The notes under the pieces are model-generated. The model was not told the DNA's origin, made no database searches, and was given only the letters and a program-made list of their open reading frames with translations. A stretch of DNA of 64,000 nucleotides from Pseudoalteromonas sp. N1230-9 (GTDB taxonomy: Bacteria; Pseudomonadota; Gammaproteobacteria; Enterobacterales; Alteromonadaceae), in the NCBI RefSeq assembly GCF_032716425.1, contig NZ_CP090419.1:3164001-3228000 (forward strand). Reading direction: 5' to 3'. The position numbers were made by a program, and so were the translations under genes. Shown here piece by piece: positions 39,008 through 48,649 of the stretch. How positions within the stretch are numbered: position 1 is the first letter of the stretch; the number at the start of each line of letters is the position of its first letter.

Positions 39008-39955
39008 CTACTCAACTATTGGTTCTAACCGACAGCTAAGACCTGCAGCTTCAGCTTTATAACCAACAAAATCAGCTTTCTCTGTTGGTGTTGGTAGTGG
39101 TGAGTTATGTGTGTGAGTTGATAAGGTTTGATTCATTTGTTCAACCAAACCGATTAAATCAAGCAGCACTTGAGCCACGTTGACTGAGCTATCTCCTAAC
39201 CACACTGTTTTGCCTTCGACCTTTGCAAGTTCACTTGCCTTAGCATGTAAGGTTTTTAATGTTTTTAGATTCATGTTTTCAGTGGCTTCAATATCCACTT
39301 GTTTCTTACTGCCAAGCAATAAGCCTTCAAGTGCAACGATTAAGGCCTTTTCACCAACGACTGTTTTTAAGGCGCCCATTATTTCATTGACTTGGTTGCC
39401 ATCTACTTTGTTTATATCGTGGGTGTCTATGCTGCAGGTGCGTTGGTGATATTGTTCTGTGCGGTTGCGCGATTTTATTCTGCTGGTATCGCTCTGCTGT
39501 GTTATTTCCCCATCCGTTGAAAAATGCCAGTGACCATCGCGGCCTTGTAGCTTGCTGCGGCTACTTTGTTGTAGCGTGACATCGGTGCGCTTGTGTTCTG
39601 GCACCAAACTTTGCCAAGGTAATAAGTTGGTGATCACAGGGTGACTGTTCAATCCATCAATGTATTGTATTAAGCAATGCATGCCTGGTGCAGGTTCGTT
39701 TAACACACCATGATCAGCGGCTTGGCCTGTGCCTAATGTGACTTGCTGAAATACAGGCACCACTAATGGTTCGCCTGTTTTAGGGTTAAGCAATTGCACA
39801 TCAGCACCTTTAAGTGGTTTAAAGACACTGCTGATTGTTGCCGTTACGGGTATGTCATAAATACGCTCTATACGTGCCAACTGCGGCAAATGCTTACGCT
39901 GCCCAAGCTCTGGAAAGTAGCGCAGTATTAAGCGCTTTATAGCGTTTTTGACCAT
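39008..39955 (-). CDS. Baseplate spike protein (gpV-like)
   Basis: 315 residues. An OB-fold-like N-domain (about 30-110: ARIERIYDIPVTATISSVF, PAPGMHCLIQYIDGL) is followed by a repetitive beta region with LLLGSKKQVDIEATENMNLK and a tail HTHNSPLPTPTEKAD. The His-rich HTHN motif is typical of metal-binding gpV/VgrG-type spikes, which pierce the outer membrane. Last gene of the leftward late operon; it overlaps the upstream gene by 19 bp. Confidence 0.7.
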   Translation of the reverse strand: MVKNAIKRLILRYFPELGQRKHLPQLARIERIYDIPVTATISSVFKPLKGADVQLLNPKTGEPLVVPVFQQVTLGTGQAADHGVLNEPAPGMHCLIQYIDGLNSHPVITNLLPWQSLVPEHKRTDVTLQQSSRSKLQGRDGHWHFSTDGEITQQSDTSRIKSRNRTEQYHQRTCSIDTHDINKVDGNQVNEIMGALKTVVGEKALIVALEGLLLGSKKQVDIEATENMNLKTLKTLHAKASELAKVEGKTVWLGDSSVNVAQVLLDLIGLVEQMNQTLSTHTHNSPLPTPTEKADFVGYKAEAAGLSCRLEPIVE

Positions 39956-40632
39956 CTGATCACCTGTCTATCATCTTGTAATGTCACCTCTGTAATAAAG
40001 CGCCCATTTAACTTTATACCTGGGCGTAACTTAGGGATTGCCATAAGCATGCCTGTGTTTGAAGCTGTTACTTTAATGGGGTGTTCTTCAAAGTCGGTGA
40101 TTTCAGTGTTTGCCCAGCGTGAGTCGTGCCAGCTACCTGCATACACTTTCCCATCAGGGCGCTGCTGAAATATAAACTGAGGAATACTGAACACATCAGC
40201 GCATTGCCTTAGCGCTTCAATCCCTGTGCCATGGTGATAAAAAGCCGGCACGGCGGTTTGTGTGTAATCTGCATCAGGGTAAACAAACGCTAAACCTGTT
40301 TTACTTAGCTCGTCACACACGTTCGCAAAGGTGGCATGACGAATAGCAAAGTTATGGGCAAACGATAAGGCGCCGATCAATTCACGGCACGTTAAAAACC
40401 AGCGACCATTACTTTGATGCTTGGCCTCAATCACACCTAAAAAATACGGCTGCATAGCATCTAGGGTGTAACCTATGTGTAACTCAACAATCCCTTGTGG
40501 TTCATGCTCTGTGACAACAATAAAGCTTGCACGGCCAGTGCTGAACAGATCAAGCTGCGTATTTTCACTAACAATATTCGTCACCTGTGAGCCACCAATG
40601 GTAAGCACTTTAATTAGCCGGTTACTACTCAT
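39937..40632 (-). CDS. Baseplate hub protein (gpD/Mu gp44-like)
   Basis: 231 residues, predicted mostly beta with FLGVIEAKHQSNGRWFLTC and GIEALRQCADVFSIPQFIFQ, the latter resembling the repeated lysM-like/hub region of gpD-type late control proteins. In such tails the hub joins the spike to the tube. It is shorter than P2 gpD (387 residues). It overlaps the downstream spike gene and the upstream gene, consistent with a hub-spike pair. Confidence 0.55.
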   Translation of the reverse strand: MSSNRLIKVLTIGGSQVTNIVSENTQLDLFSTGRASFIVVTEHEPQGIVELHIGYTLDAMQPYFLGVIEAKHQSNGRWFLTCRELIGALSFAHNFAIRHATFANVCDELSKTGLAFVYPDADYTQTAVPAFYHHGTGIEALRQCADVFSIPQFIFQQRPDGKVYAGSWHDSRWANTEITDFEEHPIKVTASNTGMLMAIPKLRPGIKLNGRFITEVTLQDDRQVIRWSKTL

Positions 40633-41111
40633 GGCCCTTCACTTTTTTCAAACGCAGCTTGTACTGTGGTGTGTCCATCAACGGCTTGGGTTTGGCTATT
40701 CTCTTTAGCCTTACCATCAATTTGCTGCTGATTACGCTCAGCGGTTGAAAGGACTTCAAGCAACTTAAACGTGACTTGCCACGCTTTAACCTCTTCAAGC
40801 TCAACCGCTTTTACTTCATCATTGAACTTCGCTTTACGTATTTTGTATGCTTCTGTGATTTCACTGTTAATGGTGTACTGTAGACGGGCGCCATTTTCAT
40901 CGGTTGCTTTGGCCTGTGTAATTAACTCGGCAAGTTCAGCATGATCCTTAAAAGGAATTTTTGTATTGATAGTGACCACACCAGGCTTAACCCCTTTGTC
41001 ACCCGACAAGGTAAAGGAACCTAACCCGCTTAAGTCATCACTTGGCAACTTAATGCCACAATTAATACGTATTTCATAACCTGGTACTTGCCAGCCATTT
41101 AACGTGATCAT
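40629..41111 (-). CDS. Predicted baseplate or tail-completion protein
   Basis: 160 residues starting MITLNGWQVPGYEIRINCG. The N-terminal two thirds look beta-rich and the end is Gln/Ser-rich and probably flexible. Similar proteins sit upstream of the hub gene in K139-like prophages and are usually called baseplate complex proteins. No catalytic motif is visible. Overlaps both neighbours by 4 bp, so it belongs to the late operon. Confidence 0.5.
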   Translation of the reverse strand: MITLNGWQVPGYEIRINCGIKLPSDDLSGLGSFTLSGDKGVKPGVVTINTKIPFKDHAELAELITQAKATDENGARLQYTINSEITEAYKIRKAKFNDEVKAVELEEVKAWQVTFKLLEVLSTAERNQQQIDGKAKENSQTQAVDGHTTVQAAFEKSEGP

Positions 41112-41806
41112 GCAAAAAGCTCTTTAATTGTTTGAATGTTATCGCCACTGCCAACAAACACGCAGTAAGCCCAGTGCATGTCGTTATTACCTAATGTTTC
41201 AATTTGCTGTGCAAGCGCTCGCGCACTTTGTGCATTGCTGTGCGTTACCGTTAAGCTTGCACCCGCTTGAAAGGTTGTTTCAGTTAGTCGATTATCACGG
41301 ACAGCTTTTAACTGCTCGGTGTCAGTAAGTGCCGCATTAATATCTGTAATGAGTTGCACACCTTCGTCGTTCACCAGCTGCTTGCTTTTATCAACAAAGG
41401 CATTAGCAACCGCAGGCAATGCACAGCAATCATTTACATCCTGCCATTCAATTGATTGCTCTGTTGTAGGCAGGCGCATTTTATCGGTATCAAGGGTTGC
41501 TAAGCTGCTTGCATGTTGCTGTGCATGCGTAAATACAGGCAGCGCACACAGGGTATTAAAAGCCGTAAGCTTGCTTGATAAACCTGCTGCACTTGGGGCA
41601 CTGCAACTAAGTATGACCGCATTGAATACGTTAGGTCGTTGCTGCCTTGTTGCATCGTTGATTGCTTTTGCAAGTAACTGACTCCCCGCCGCTGCCGTAA
41701 TAAGGCTAGGCGTTTGATAACTGTTTAGGGCAATGATATGAATGCTCTTGCACGCAGCATTCAGTGCCGCCCTGCTTTGTGTATTAAACGAAGCTGGTAT
41801 TTCCAT
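41108..41806 (-). CDS. Late-operon protein of unknown function
   Basis: 232 residues, Ala/Thr/Ser-rich, alternating helix and strand (IHIIALNSYQTPSLITAAAG, FNAVILSCSAPSAAG), with a pattern that could be an alpha/beta fold. I do not recognise it. It lies between baseplate genes and the fibre region, with RBS AGG 7 bp before the ATG. Confidence 0.5.
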   Translation of the reverse strand: MEIPASFNTQSRAALNAACKSIHIIALNSYQTPSLITAAAGSQLLAKAINDATRQQRPNVFNAVILSCSAPSAAGLSSKLTAFNTLCALPVFTHAQQHASSLATLDTDKMRLPTTEQSIEWQDVNDCCALPAVANAFVDKSKQLVNDEGVQLITDINAALTDTEQLKAVRDNRLTETTFQAGASLTVTHSNAQSARALAQQIETLGNNDMHWAYCVFVGSGDNIQTIKELFA

Positions 41807-41810
41807 AGCG

Positions 41811-42137
41811 TTACCTAAAAGCCGTAAGCAGTGACTTTAACGAGCCGTAAGCCCACACAAAAAACCACATAGGGTATGCTTTCCAACGAGGTACACCGTA
41901 GAACGTAAGCAAAATAAAGAACTCGTAATGTGCATTCTCACGACCCGTTTTTAATGCGTAGTCATGCCAAATAGCCGCGGGTAAGCCTTTACCAAAAGGG
42001 TTATGAAACCAGCGCACATACCAAGGTAAAGTAAACCCGTCTGTGACAAAGAACCGATGCACCTCACCAAACTTAGTTTTGAGTGGCTCAAGTAATTGTG
42101 CTTTGCCTGCACTGATAAAGTTAAGTTTTACTTGCAT
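41811..42137 (-). CDS. DUF1353 family protein
   Basis: 108 residues. The segment TDGFTLPWYVRWF plus AIWHDYALKTGR matches DUF1353, a phage family whose conserved Asp and His-Asp pair suggest metal binding or hydrolase activity. DUF1353 proteins are common near tail-fibre or lysis genes, role unproven. A C-terminal hydrophobic stretch (AYPMWFFVWAYGSL) may touch the membrane. Confidence 0.7.
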   Translation of the reverse strand: MQVKLNFISAGKAQLLEPLKTKFGEVHRFFVTDGFTLPWYVRWFHNPFGKGLPAAIWHDYALKTGRENAHYEFFILLTFYGVPRWKAYPMWFFVWAYGSLKSLLTAFR

Positions 42138-42146
42138 AGCTACACC

Positions 42147-42668
42147 CTAAATGACAGAGAACTTACGTTCTGTTAGCTCAAAAATATCTTGCTCATAGTC
42201 GGTATTGATAAGCGCTTGATTAACAATCCACACGCCATTGGTTTCAAATTTAAGTGGCAAGGTGAATACACCTTCTACCACTTCGGCAGGCATTAATTGA
42301 ACACGGCCCGTATCAACGCGCTTAAACGGCACTTTGAATTTACGATCAGGGATAGCTAATTTTCCTGTCGCAATCACCGCATCACTTGATTGCGGCACCG
42401 TGTATTCGTTTTCATTGTTTACATACCCCTCAAGCTGCCCTGCAACGTTATCAATAATGACGGGGATTAACTGTGTTTCTTTTGGTGCAATGCTCGCAAG
42501 ATAGTCATCAACATTGTAATCACTGACAAGCGCTTTAGAGCCAATATAATCAGCAAAGAAATAGGCCTTCCCATCAATATCTACGATACTCTGTTGCTTA
42601 AATAACGTGATACTATCGGGGAGCTGTGGTGCGATAGCACCTGATTGAATTAATAATAAAACTTGCAT
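42147..42668 (-). CDS. Tail-region protein of unknown function
   Basis: About 173 residues beginning MQVLLLIQSGAIAPQLPDSI; AAGGA lies 7 bp upstream of this ATG, so I reject the ATG seven codons earlier. Predicted mostly beta. It starts just after the stop of the long fibre-associated gene and may be a small fibre-assembly or baseplate accessory protein. Confidence 0.5.
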   Translation of the reverse strand: MQVLLLIQSGAIAPQLPDSITLFKQQSIVDIDGKAYFFADYIGSKALVSDYNVDDYLASIAPKETQLIPVIIDNVAGQLEGYVNNENEYTVPQSSDAVIATGKLAIPDRKFKVPFKRVDTGRVQLMPAEVVEGVFTLPLKFETNGVWIVNQALINTDYEQDIFELTERKFSVI

Positions 42669-42669
42669 G

Positions 42670-43683
42670 TCATGTTCCTTCGCTTGCACTTAGCGGAATA
42701 CGAAAACCTGTTGTTTCATAAAGACAATTCGACGCCCACTCTTCTAATGCTTGTCGAGTGAAATATTTATTCGAGATGTTAGTCATAGCGAAGTAACCAT
42801 GTTGCTCTTGCATATCCGACATAAATAGATCTTTTGATACTTGCGTAAGCCCTCCTGAAAACATATTCACTGCAAAGGAGTGGCTGGTACGCAATGGCGT
42901 CTTTCCTGCTTTTGCTGTTGTCATATCTAAGTCAGGGTTAATGCCAAATAAAATGCTGCAAATATCATATGTGTACCCGCCACTGCTTGACGAACCGATT
43001 GATGAACCGATTAGCGATAACGAACCATTGAATAACGCAATGCCTGAAAAATCTTTGTCGGTCGATGTAGAAGTTGGATTACTTCTTAACTGCCTCACTA
43101 TGCCGACCTCTGGTATGTCATCCGTTTTTGTGAGGGTATTTAAGTCAACCAGCTTTGATGCGCTTCGCGTATTATTCGAATACAAGTGAGTACAGTATAA
43201 AGTGCCATCTTCAAGTATACCGAAACTCGATATCAACTCTGTATTTTCGTATGCAGTAGGGCTCACTACTGCCGTCATATCAATCAAGTTAACTTTTACA
43301 ATTCTGTGATAACTAGAGGTATTTTCATCAACAAGGCCAATAAAGTGCGGTACACCATCAATCAAATGTATGATTGAAACGCTTCCTTTAAATGAAACAT
43401 TATTTCGCGGTAAGTCGTTTCTCAATAATACCCATCGAATAGAGCCATCTTTGTTGTAATACCGAAGCCCTGTCGCATGTATATCGATATAACCACCTAG
43501 CGCATCATAAACGTTTGGATAAGTTCGTGATGCAACTGAGCCAAATGTATAACTCGCTGCTGTTGTTGCATCATAAATGTATGCTAAACGCTCATTTTCA
43601 GGCCATGGCAATAACTGCGTGGTTCTATGTAAGAACTCCCCAGCTTTAAACCCATCGTTGCGCTGCTTAACAATGCTATCCAT
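42670..43683 (-). CDS. Fibre-associated protein, possible receptor-binding beta protein
   Basis: 337 residues of repeated short beta segments separated by Gly/Ser (LIGSSIGSSSSGGYTYD). Segments such as IHLIDGVPHFIGLVD, VKVNLIDMTAVVS and LYCTHLYSNNT resemble blades of a beta-propeller. It immediately follows the tail-collar fibre gene (the stop and start abut), the usual site of host-specificity genes, so a receptor-binding or fibre-tip role is likely but unproven. Confidence 0.5.
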   Translation of the reverse strand: MDSIVKQRNDGFKAGEFLHRTTQLLPWPENERLAYIYDATTAASYTFGSVASRTYPNVYDALGGYIDIHATGLRYYNKDGSIRWVLLRNDLPRNNVSFKGSVSIIHLIDGVPHFIGLVDENTSSYHRIVKVNLIDMTAVVSPTAYENTELISSFGILEDGTLYCTHLYSNNTRSASKLVDLNTLTKTDDIPEVGIVRQLRSNPTSTSTDKDFSGIALFNGSLSLIGSSIGSSSSGGYTYDICSILFGINPDLDMTTAKAGKTPLRTSHSFAVNMFSGGLTQVSKDLFMSDMQEQHGYFAMTNISNKYFTRQALEEWASNCLYETTGFRIPLSASEGT

Positions 43684-44508
43684 TTAAAACTCCCATACAT
43701 CATCTGCGGCGTTATAAACAAACACCCGCTCGTTTTTATCATCAGCCACGATGTTCACTTGCACATCGACCGCACCATCTTCTAGACGCTTAAACTTTAT
43801 TGCTTCAGTCTCAGCAATTTTTAGTATTGGTACACCGCTGCTAGCCCTTACTGAAAACCAATCCCCATCTTGTAATTGGGTTTCGTCTTTACGAGTAATT
43901 GGCGCCGCGAACTCTGCGGCTTTTAACGAATAACGATTAAAAACAGTGATTGGCCCCTCTGGTTTAAACGGTAAATTAGTGATGTAGTCTGTTTTTTCTA
44001 GGTATTGCGCATGTGTGTGGACATCAAATTCAGACTTACTAACAAATTCCCCTGTTTGCACTTGCCATGGCAACGCGTTTAACGTGATATTCAAGTCGTC
44101 GGCAATGTTTTGGCTTCGCCATACAATGCTTTTCGCGCTGTAGTTTCCATAAACCTCAGCACTCGTTTTTGTTTTACTTTGTCGTGCAGTCATGACCACC
44201 GCGATAAGGATTTGCTCATTATTCGCCTTGGTCGCAACGGCGCCATACCAGTTATAGTCAAAGTCGCCGACGTCGTAGCCCATCACGGCACTGATCACCA
44301 CGGCATTACCATCGATGCGCGATACCGCTTTAACAGGTTCACTGTGCACAATGTTTGCTGGGATCACCGTGTTTGGGTCTATTGGCGCGGTTTCGTCTTG
44401 GCCGTCAATATTCGCAAACACAAAATGCGTAATGTTTTGTACTTCATCACCGGCGAATACGGCGTTGCGATAATCTAAGCCCGCATTGGTTATTTGTAAT
44501 TGACTCAC
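43684..44508 (-). CDS. Tail-collar fibre protein
   Basis: 274 residues. The N-terminus (NAGLDYRNAVFAGDEVQNITHF, FANIDGQDETAPIDPNT) matches the phage tail-collar fibre N-terminal family, which attaches fibres to the baseplate. A FVSKSEFDVHTHAQYLEKTD segment is the common linker before the fibre shaft. It is short for a whole fibre, so the distal part may be the next gene. Starts 4 bp before the stop of gene I. Confidence 0.75.
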   Translation of the reverse strand: MSQLQITNAGLDYRNAVFAGDEVQNITHFVFANIDGQDETAPIDPNTVIPANIVHSEPVKAVSRIDGNAVVISAVMGYDVGDFDYNWYGAVATKANNEQILIAVVMTARQSKTKTSAEVYGNYSAKSIVWRSQNIADDLNITLNALPWQVQTGEFVSKSEFDVHTHAQYLEKTDYITNLPFKPEGPITVFNRYSLKAAEFAAPITRKDETQLQDGDWFSVRASSGVPILKIAETEAIKFKRLEDGAVDVQVNIVADDKNERVFVYNAADDVWEF

Positions 44509-45029
44509 CCTGTTACCTCTTGATCATATTCCACAAGGCCAATGGCATCGGTTGTATTGACCGTTGCCATCGCGCTTAAAAAGTAGCGGCGGCATGTTCT
44601 GCCATACTGCTCGATGACTTCATTAACAAGTTGCTCTTTGCCGCTAAACTCATCTTCTAACATGGCAATTTCCACCATATCCCAATCAAAGCCTGGTACG
44701 CGCTCATTCACTTGGATATAACCAAAACCAAGACGCTTAAAGATCCGCTCCATGCCAACATTTGAGCCAGCATCAGTGGCATTGGCAAACGCATGTTTTA
44801 CACGCAAGCCATAAAGTGCGGCTGATTCACCTGGTAAGCGATTAATAGAGCGCTCCCATGCAAGCAAGTCTAAAATAGCGGTTTGTGCTGTTTCGCTGTG
44901 TTGCTGCTCAAGCCACCAAAGTAGATAGCTCTCCACTTCCTGCCAGTAACTTTGCGCAACCTTTGCCAGTGCTTCTGCATCTTTGCCGCTCAACCAACTA
45001 GGTAATTGCGGTACTAATTCATCACGCAT
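44505..45029 (-). CDS. I: Tail protein I (baseplate wedge)
   Basis: 174 residues, P2 gpI family. The AILDLLAWERSINRLPGES motif and the TDAGSNVGMERIFKRLGFG segment are diagnostic. gpI joins gpJ in the wedge of the baseplate. It overlaps gene J by 8 bp. Confidence 0.85.
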   Translation of the reverse strand: MRDELVPQLPSWLSGKDAEALAKVAQSYWQEVESYLLWWLEQQHSETAQTAILDLLAWERSINRLPGESAALYGLRVKHAFANATDAGSNVGMERIFKRLGFGYIQVNERVPGFDWDMVEIAMLEDEFSGKEQLVNEVIEQYGRTCRRYFLSAMATVNTTDAIGLVEYDQEVTG

Positions 45030-46173
45030 TCGTTAGCACCATACTGTTGATTGCCGGCAACCATAATTCGCAGTTAATATCTGCATTGTCGAAACGGATT
45101 GTCTTAAGCTCTCGAAACTCTGCGTGTAATTCGCTGGCGAGCTGGCTAAAACTAAATAATGTGTTGGGCCGACATCGAGTGACATGCTTGTAAGCCGCGT
45201 TTTGTCTGAATGCTGCACGAATAAACTGCTCAATGTCGGCACGACGATCAGCGGTATTAGGGTGTTGTTGATAGTTCGCGACAATATCAAAGGGCTGATA
45301 GTTAATTGCATAAACCTGCAAATCATCGCCACTGCCGTGATTACCTTCAGCAATGTGATTGTTAATTTGGTTCAATAAAGCCGTGCTGATTGCACCTACA
45401 TCTAAATACACATAGGTATTTGCACTACCTGGTCCCCGTGGTGCGTTCTTTTCAAATACGATGTTATCAACTGAAATACCCGTAAAGGTTGAAATAATAG
45501 AGCGATACACCGCATCAACGTGATAACTGCCTAAAGACGAAAACGCATCACGTATACGCAATCGATAGTTATCATCTGTTTCAACGTCTTGCCCTGCTCT
45601 GGTTAGCCAATCAGCCTTATTCGTAGCTGTGAGGTTTTCAATATCTGAGATAACACGTACATAGTAACCCGCGGCTAAGTTGTAGCTTTGCCCTGTCTGC
45701 TCAGCCTCGACTGACACAGTGTGTGTTGCCTCTCCCACAGCAAAGATTTGGTCAAATAATGTCACGACACGATATACGTGCCCGTTGATCGGTAAGCTTT
45801 CTATTACCGTGCCTCGGGGGATCACTAATTCAGTGTCGATATCTGTGCGTGTAAATTCAATCAGTCCTTTTGCTTTTACTGCAGGCAACTTAAAGGTTTT
45901 GCGCGATTCGCCATGTTGTTCTAACCATTCATCACTGGCAAGCATAACAAAGGAATTAGGCATTACCTTTGTGATCAAGCTATCGATAAGCTGTCGTGCA
46001 GGCTCGACCATGATGGATTTTTGCAAACGAAAGAACGGGCTAAACGTGCTTGTGTTGTTAACCGAAAACTCACCTTGCTCAACATGCTTTTGCCACAGTG
46101 CATGCAGTTCTTCATCCGTGACAGGAATGCCCGCGGCTTGAAGCTCTTGCTTAAATAACGTGATGTAGTCCAT
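45022..46173 (-). CDS. J: Baseplate assembly protein J
   Basis: 383 residues, baseplate J family. Conserved blocks are KAKGLIEFTRTDIDTELVIP with RGTVI, LAAGYYVRVISDIENLTA, and ETDDNYRLRIRDAFSSLGSY. It forms the edge of the baseplate with gpI. It starts on the last base of the upstream stop codon. Confidence 0.92.
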   Translation of the reverse strand: MDYITLFKQELQAAGIPVTDEELHALWQKHVEQGEFSVNNTSTFSPFFRLQKSIMVEPARQLIDSLITKVMPNSFVMLASDEWLEQHGESRKTFKLPAVKAKGLIEFTRTDIDTELVIPRGTVIESLPINGHVYRVVTLFDQIFAVGEATHTVSVEAEQTGQSYNLAAGYYVRVISDIENLTATNKADWLTRAGQDVETDDNYRLRIRDAFSSLGSYHVDAVYRSIISTFTGISVDNIVFEKNAPRGPGSANTYVYLDVGAISTALLNQINNHIAEGNHGSGDDLQVYAINYQPFDIVANYQQHPNTADRRADIEQFIRAAFRQNAAYKHVTRCRPNTLFSFSQLASELHAEFRELKTIRFDNADINCELWLPAINSMVLTNA

Positions 46174-46478
46174 TAAATGGCCCCCTCAATCGTGTGAGCG
46201 GTGACACTAATTTCACCTGTCAGCTGCTTTATCACTTTGATGGTGCCAGGCTTCAAACGCTGATCTTGCTCCACTATCAACTCTATCTCCGTTAAAATTT
46301 TGGCAACGATGTTGTTATTACGAAGGCCAATGAGCTCAACCAGTTTGCCGCTTTCAATAATGCGGTGCTTAATATCCTGTGCAATCACATCGCTATTCGT
46401 TAGCTGGCTAGGCACGGCAAAGCTATCAAGGGCCAAGTCCTGATCAACAATATTTAAATCAATATTGATAGTTGTCAT
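46173..46478 (-). CDS. DUF2590 family phage protein
   Basis: 101 residues of the DUF2590 type found in K139-like phages: DVIAQDIKHRIIESGKLVE followed by a short beta region. By position between tape measure and J it may be the gpW-like baseplate wedge component (T4 gp25 equivalent), which is otherwise missing here. That equivalence is an inference. Confidence 0.65.
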   Translation of the reverse strand: MTTINIDLNIVDQDLALDSFAVPSQLTNSDVIAQDIKHRIIESGKLVELIGLRNNNIVAKILTEIELIVEQDQRLKPGTIKVIKQLTGEISVTAHTIEGAI

Positions 46479-48649
46479 TAGCCTGTAAGCTCCATCATTG
46501 TTTCAATACTGTTTAATGGGTCTTCAGACTTAACCGTTAAATTATCGATGTAGACACGTTTACTGTTATCCGTTTGACGCGAATTGTCTGTGTTGTTACT
46601 TGTTGCTAGGCTTTGCAAATATGCTGACTTTTTCACACTTGGCTTATAGCTTTTACTGTGTTGTTGGGTACTCAGTTGCTCAACGCTGTTAGCATTGGTG
46701 TGTACTGCGTTAGTAACTGCCTGATCTGTTTTTGCTACTGTTTGGCTAATATGACTGTTCAGGCCAGATAATTCGGCTTGTTTTGCATTAAAAACAGGCG
46801 AATTAGCAGCGTTAGTAAAATGGTTAGCTGAAGCATAGTTATTCGTAACAGTACGACTAGGTAAAGCAGTAGCATTATCAAGAATGCGTTTGCCATAGTC
46901 GCGGCTATAGGCCTGATCCGCATGCTGCATAACTAAGTTTTTTGGTTGGCTGCGGTCAATGTTTTCATAGGCTGATACCGCTTCTGTTCTTATTTTTGCT
47001 TCGGTATCGTCAATAAGACCAAGCTTTTCAAGTAACCACTTAACACTGTCAATCACGTAATCAAACGATGCTTTCACATTCGCAAATGCTTGCATGAGTG
47101 CTTGACCCCATGCCGTGTTTTGGAATGCGGCAACAAGATCATCCCAGTAATAAATCAGCGCAGCCACAGCGGCAACCAATGCGATAATACCCGCAACAAC
47201 CCATGTAACAGGGTTTGCCCACAGTGCAGCATTAAATAACCATGTGGCGGCTTTACCTGCCAACATCACGGTTTTAAACGCACCAAACGCAATCGATGCA
47301 GCGGCGACTGTCGCAATAAGTGATAAGAATCCCAGTACACGTAAAGCAATCAACGCCCCTTGCCAAAGCTTAGTCAGTAAAGTTAAACCACTGGTGAGTG
47401 CAGCGGTTGATACGAGCGCCATACGATAAAGGCCCATTGTGAAAATAACCAACCCATACACGGTGATCAGCGCAATAATGCCCACCACAGCCGTTGCTAT
47501 CACACTGGATAAAACAGGAAAGCGCTCAGTCAGAGAAACGATATACGCAAAGCCAGCGGCGAGTTGTTCAATAAACGGTTCAACCACAGGTAGTAAACGA
47601 TTTCCTACCGCGGTGGCTGCGGCATTAAACGAACCGACTAAACGATCCCACGGGCTGGCAATAATGTTTGCCATTTCCGCGGCTTTTGATGCGTCTTGTA
47701 CATTTTCAAAGGTGTTAATGCCTGCTTTGAGCTTATCAACTTTGGTGCTCAGTACGTCGATTGCTTTCGCGCCCTGCTTACCAAAGATTTGTGTCAGCAC
47801 ATCACCGCGTTGTACAGAACCCAATGAGGATAAGCGTTCATTGATACGCCCTAACACCACATCAATCGCCAACATATCACCATTATCGGCGGTCAGTTTA
47901 ATACCCAGTGCGTCTTGTGCTTTACCAATGCCCTGTAATAACGAAGCCGCTTGCGTGCCTGCCACTGAGCCTGATTTAGCAACCAGCTGTAATTCACCTA
48001 CTAAGGCAAATTGCTGCGCTGAGCTTAAGCCAATATTGGTTGCCGTTGCCCCAAGGTTGGCAAATGCGGCTTGCATTTCAGCACCGGTGGTTTTGTATAG
48101 TTGTACCGCTGTCGCTGTTTGGCCTGCAATTTGATTTACCCAATTGGCCTTCCCCATTTTATTGGCGGTTTGCTCAAAAATACCGTACATGGTGCCCATG
48201 TAGCTGGTGATTGTTGACGCGTCCGCTTTGGTCGCCACAGCGAGCATGTTTGATGTTTTCGTAAACTCTGATAATTCATCACCATTTAAGCCCGCAATCG
48301 CAGACTGAATATCATAAGCGCTTCGCACAAACTCAGCGGAGTCACCGCCAAATTGAAAGCCAAACTCATACGAGGTTTTAGTCAGTTTTTGTAACGCATC
48401 ATCGGCAACACCCAATGATTGCACTTCACCCAATGCGGCCACATGATCAATGGCGGGATTTAAAGAACGAGCCAGCGCAAAACCGCCTGCGACAGCCGTT
48501 GTTGCACCGCGCATCATTTGGTCTTGCGCTGTTCGTGCTTGGCTGCTCAGCTGATTAATTTTAGCCATGACTTTATTAACCGGCCCAGTGACTTTATCAA
48601 TGATGCCGATTGAATAAGTGAGCTTATCTAACTTGCTGAGGGTTGCCAT
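46478..48649 (-). CDS. Tail tape measure protein
   Basis: 723 residues. TP901-type core (about 60-330: GEVQSLGVADDALQKLTKTS, LAVATKADASTITSYMGTMYG, VLTQIFGKQGAKAIDVLST), several hydrophobic helices around 385-510 and a Ser/Asn-rich tail. It sets tail length and may form a membrane channel at infection. Its ATG shares a base with the stop of the frameshifted chaperone product. The tape is short, predicting a tail of roughly 100 nm if the usual 1.5 angstrom per residue holds. Confidence 0.92.
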   Translation of the reverse strand: MATLSKLDKLTYSIGIIDKVTGPVNKVMAKINQLSSQARTAQDQMMRGATTAVAGGFALARSLNPAIDHVAALGEVQSLGVADDALQKLTKTSYEFGFQFGGDSAEFVRSAYDIQSAIAGLNGDELSEFTKTSNMLAVATKADASTITSYMGTMYGIFEQTANKMGKANWVNQIAGQTATAVQLYKTTGAEMQAAFANLGATATNIGLSSAQQFALVGELQLVAKSGSVAGTQAASLLQGIGKAQDALGIKLTADNGDMLAIDVVLGRINERLSSLGSVQRGDVLTQIFGKQGAKAIDVLSTKVDKLKAGINTFENVQDASKAAEMANIIASPWDRLVGSFNAAATAVGNRLLPVVEPFIEQLAAGFAYIVSLTERFPVLSSVIATAVVGIIALITVYGLVIFTMGLYRMALVSTAALTSGLTLLTKLWQGALIALRVLGFLSLIATVAAASIAFGAFKTVMLAGKAATWLFNAALWANPVTWVVAGIIALVAAVAALIYYWDDLVAAFQNTAWGQALMQAFANVKASFDYVIDSVKWLLEKLGLIDDTEAKIRTEAVSAYENIDRSQPKNLVMQHADQAYSRDYGKRILDNATALPSRTVTNNYASANHFTNAANSPVFNAKQAELSGLNSHISQTVAKTDQAVTNAVHTNANSVEQLSTQQHSKSYKPSVKKSAYLQSLATSNNTDNSRQTDNSKRVYIDNLTVKSEDPLNSIETMMELTG

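Noticed and set aside
47439..48134. 231-codon open frame antisense to the tape measure gene
   Set aside because: Shadow frame: low-complexity Ala/Ser/Pro composition, no RBS, opposite to a well-supported late gene.
46478..48649. Possible separate gene in the C-terminal hydrophobic part of the tape measure
   Set aside because: A single uninterrupted frame; hydrophobic helices are normal in tape measure proteins.
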